Positions 5,389 to 5,931 of a DNA stretch of 5,931 bases are shown here, piece after piece (the first letter of the stretch is position 1; each line of letters starts with the position of its first letter). Under the pieces are notes generated by a model that saw only the letters and a list, made by a program, of their open reading frames with translations, ran no database searches and had not been told where the DNA came from. The DNA is from JADJLQ01 sp964396995 (GTDB lineage: Bacteria; Bacteroidota; Bacteroidia; Chitinophagales; Saprospiraceae): assembly GCA_964396995.1 (NCBI GenBank), contig CAYNIG010000314.1, positions 1 to 5,931 of the forward strand, given 5' to 3'. The translations under genes were made by a program, and so were the position numbers.

Positions 5389-5931
5389 TTATGCCTTCAC
5401 GGCACCTTTTGCTTTTGCTATTACATCCGTGGCTATACCACCTGGTACCTGAGCATAATGTGAAAATTCCATCGTAGAACTTGCACGACCTGAAGTGATG
5501 GTTCGTAACTGAGTTACATAACCAAACGTTTCTGATAATGGCACATCAGCTTGTATTGCCACTGCTGCACCAGGTCTCATTTCCTGTCCTTTTGGTAATC
5601 CTCTTCTCCTATTGAGGTCACCAATTACAGGTCCAACAAACTCCTCAGGAGTAACTACTTCCAATTTCATAATGGGCTCCAGAATTACGGGGCCAGCTTT
5701 AGGAGCCGCAGCTCTGAAACCTTCCTTAGCGCATAATTCAAATGCTACAGGTTTAGAGTCAACTGTGTGAGTAGAACCATCATAGATTCTTACCTTCATA
5801 CTGTCGATATTATAACCTGCCAGTACGCCATTCTCCATCATGGCTAAAAAGCCTTTTTGTGTGGGCGGTATTAATTCACGTGGTATAGACCCTCCCACGA
5901 TTTCATTAACAAATTGCATTTTAGTTTTACC
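5389..5931 (-). CDS. fusA: Translation elongation factor G, C-terminal part (5' end outside window)
   Basis: EF-G is the GTPase that drives tRNA-mRNA translocation and, with RRF, ribosome recycling. Only the last 180 residues are in the window: the reading frame stays open to the right edge (GKTK before the first internal Met), so that Met is not the start. The visible part covers the end of domain IV (FVNEIVGGSIPRELIP, then GVLAGYNIDSMKVRIYDGS) and all of domain V. Domain V shows LEPIMKLEVVTPEE, GPVIGDLNRRRG and PLSETFGYVTQLRTITSGRAS, and then STMEFSHY before the basic tail. The GTPase domain is not visible. The canonical str-operon EF-G is the best reading because rpsJ follows directly; a fusA paralogue is less likely. 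Confidence 0.96.
   Translation of the reverse strand, partial: GKTKMQFVNEIVGGSIPRELIPPTQKGFLAMMENGVLAGYNIDSMKVRIYDGSTHTVDSKPVAFELCAKEGFRAAAPKAGPVILEPIMKLEVVTPEEFVGPVIGDLNRRRGLPKGQEMRPGAAVAIQADVPLSETFGYVTQLRTITSGRASSTMEFSHYAQVPGGIATDVIAKAKGAVKA

Noticed and set aside
5148..5477. Plus-strand open frame of 109 codons spanning rpsJ and the end of fusA.
   Set aside because: Antisense to two well-supported genes; composition follows them and there is no recognisable protein.
1..5931. Search for mobile elements, CRISPR arrays, tRNAs, toxin or defence genes.
   Set aside because: The window is filled by conserved translation genes in standard order; no insertion, direct repeat array or foreign gene was seen.

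Overview
The window is an ordinary stretch of chromosomal housekeeping DNA: the junction between the str-type and S10-type ribosomal protein operons. Every gene reads on the minus strand, so transcription runs from the right edge (5931) to the left edge (1). In transcription order the genes are fusA (EF-G, C-terminal part only), rpsJ (S10), rplC (L3), rplD (L4), rplW (L23), rplB (L2), rpsS (S19), rplV (L22), rpsC (S3), rplP (L16), rpmC (L29) and rpsQ (S17, N-terminal part only). From S10 to S17 this is the classic bacterial S10 gene order with no insertion or loss.

The organism is most likely a member of the Bacteroidota. Three things point there: fusA leads directly into rpsJ with no tuf between them, the S10, L2, L3 and EF-G sequences look like that phylum, and start codons are preceded by A-rich stretches rather than Shine-Dalgarno sequences. 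Overall GC is around 40% where I counted. A finer placement (Cytophagales, Chitinophagales or Saprospirales, for example) cannot be made safely by eye.

Layout: genes are packed with gaps of 3 to 47 bases. The exception is a 132-base, very AT-rich gap (4914-5045, about 26% GC) between rpsJ and rplC. It holds an 18-base perfect palindrome just after the rpsJ stop and a second short inverted repeat. rplC itself begins with GTG. I see no convincing promoter or terminator in the window; the S10 promoter and any control region presumably lie upstream of fusA or in that gap.

The products work together. EF-G drives translocation. S3, S10 and S19 build the 30S head, while S17 is a 30S body protein. 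L2, L3, L4, L16, L22, L23 and L29 build the 50S peptidyl transferase surroundings and the exit tunnel. There is no mobile element, CRISPR array, tRNA or defence system here. The points worth a second look are modest: an RGG-repeat tail on S3, a basic tail on L29, the rpsJ-rplC gap, the divergent codon use of rpsJ, and a recurring AAAAAATAG motif in front of three start codons.
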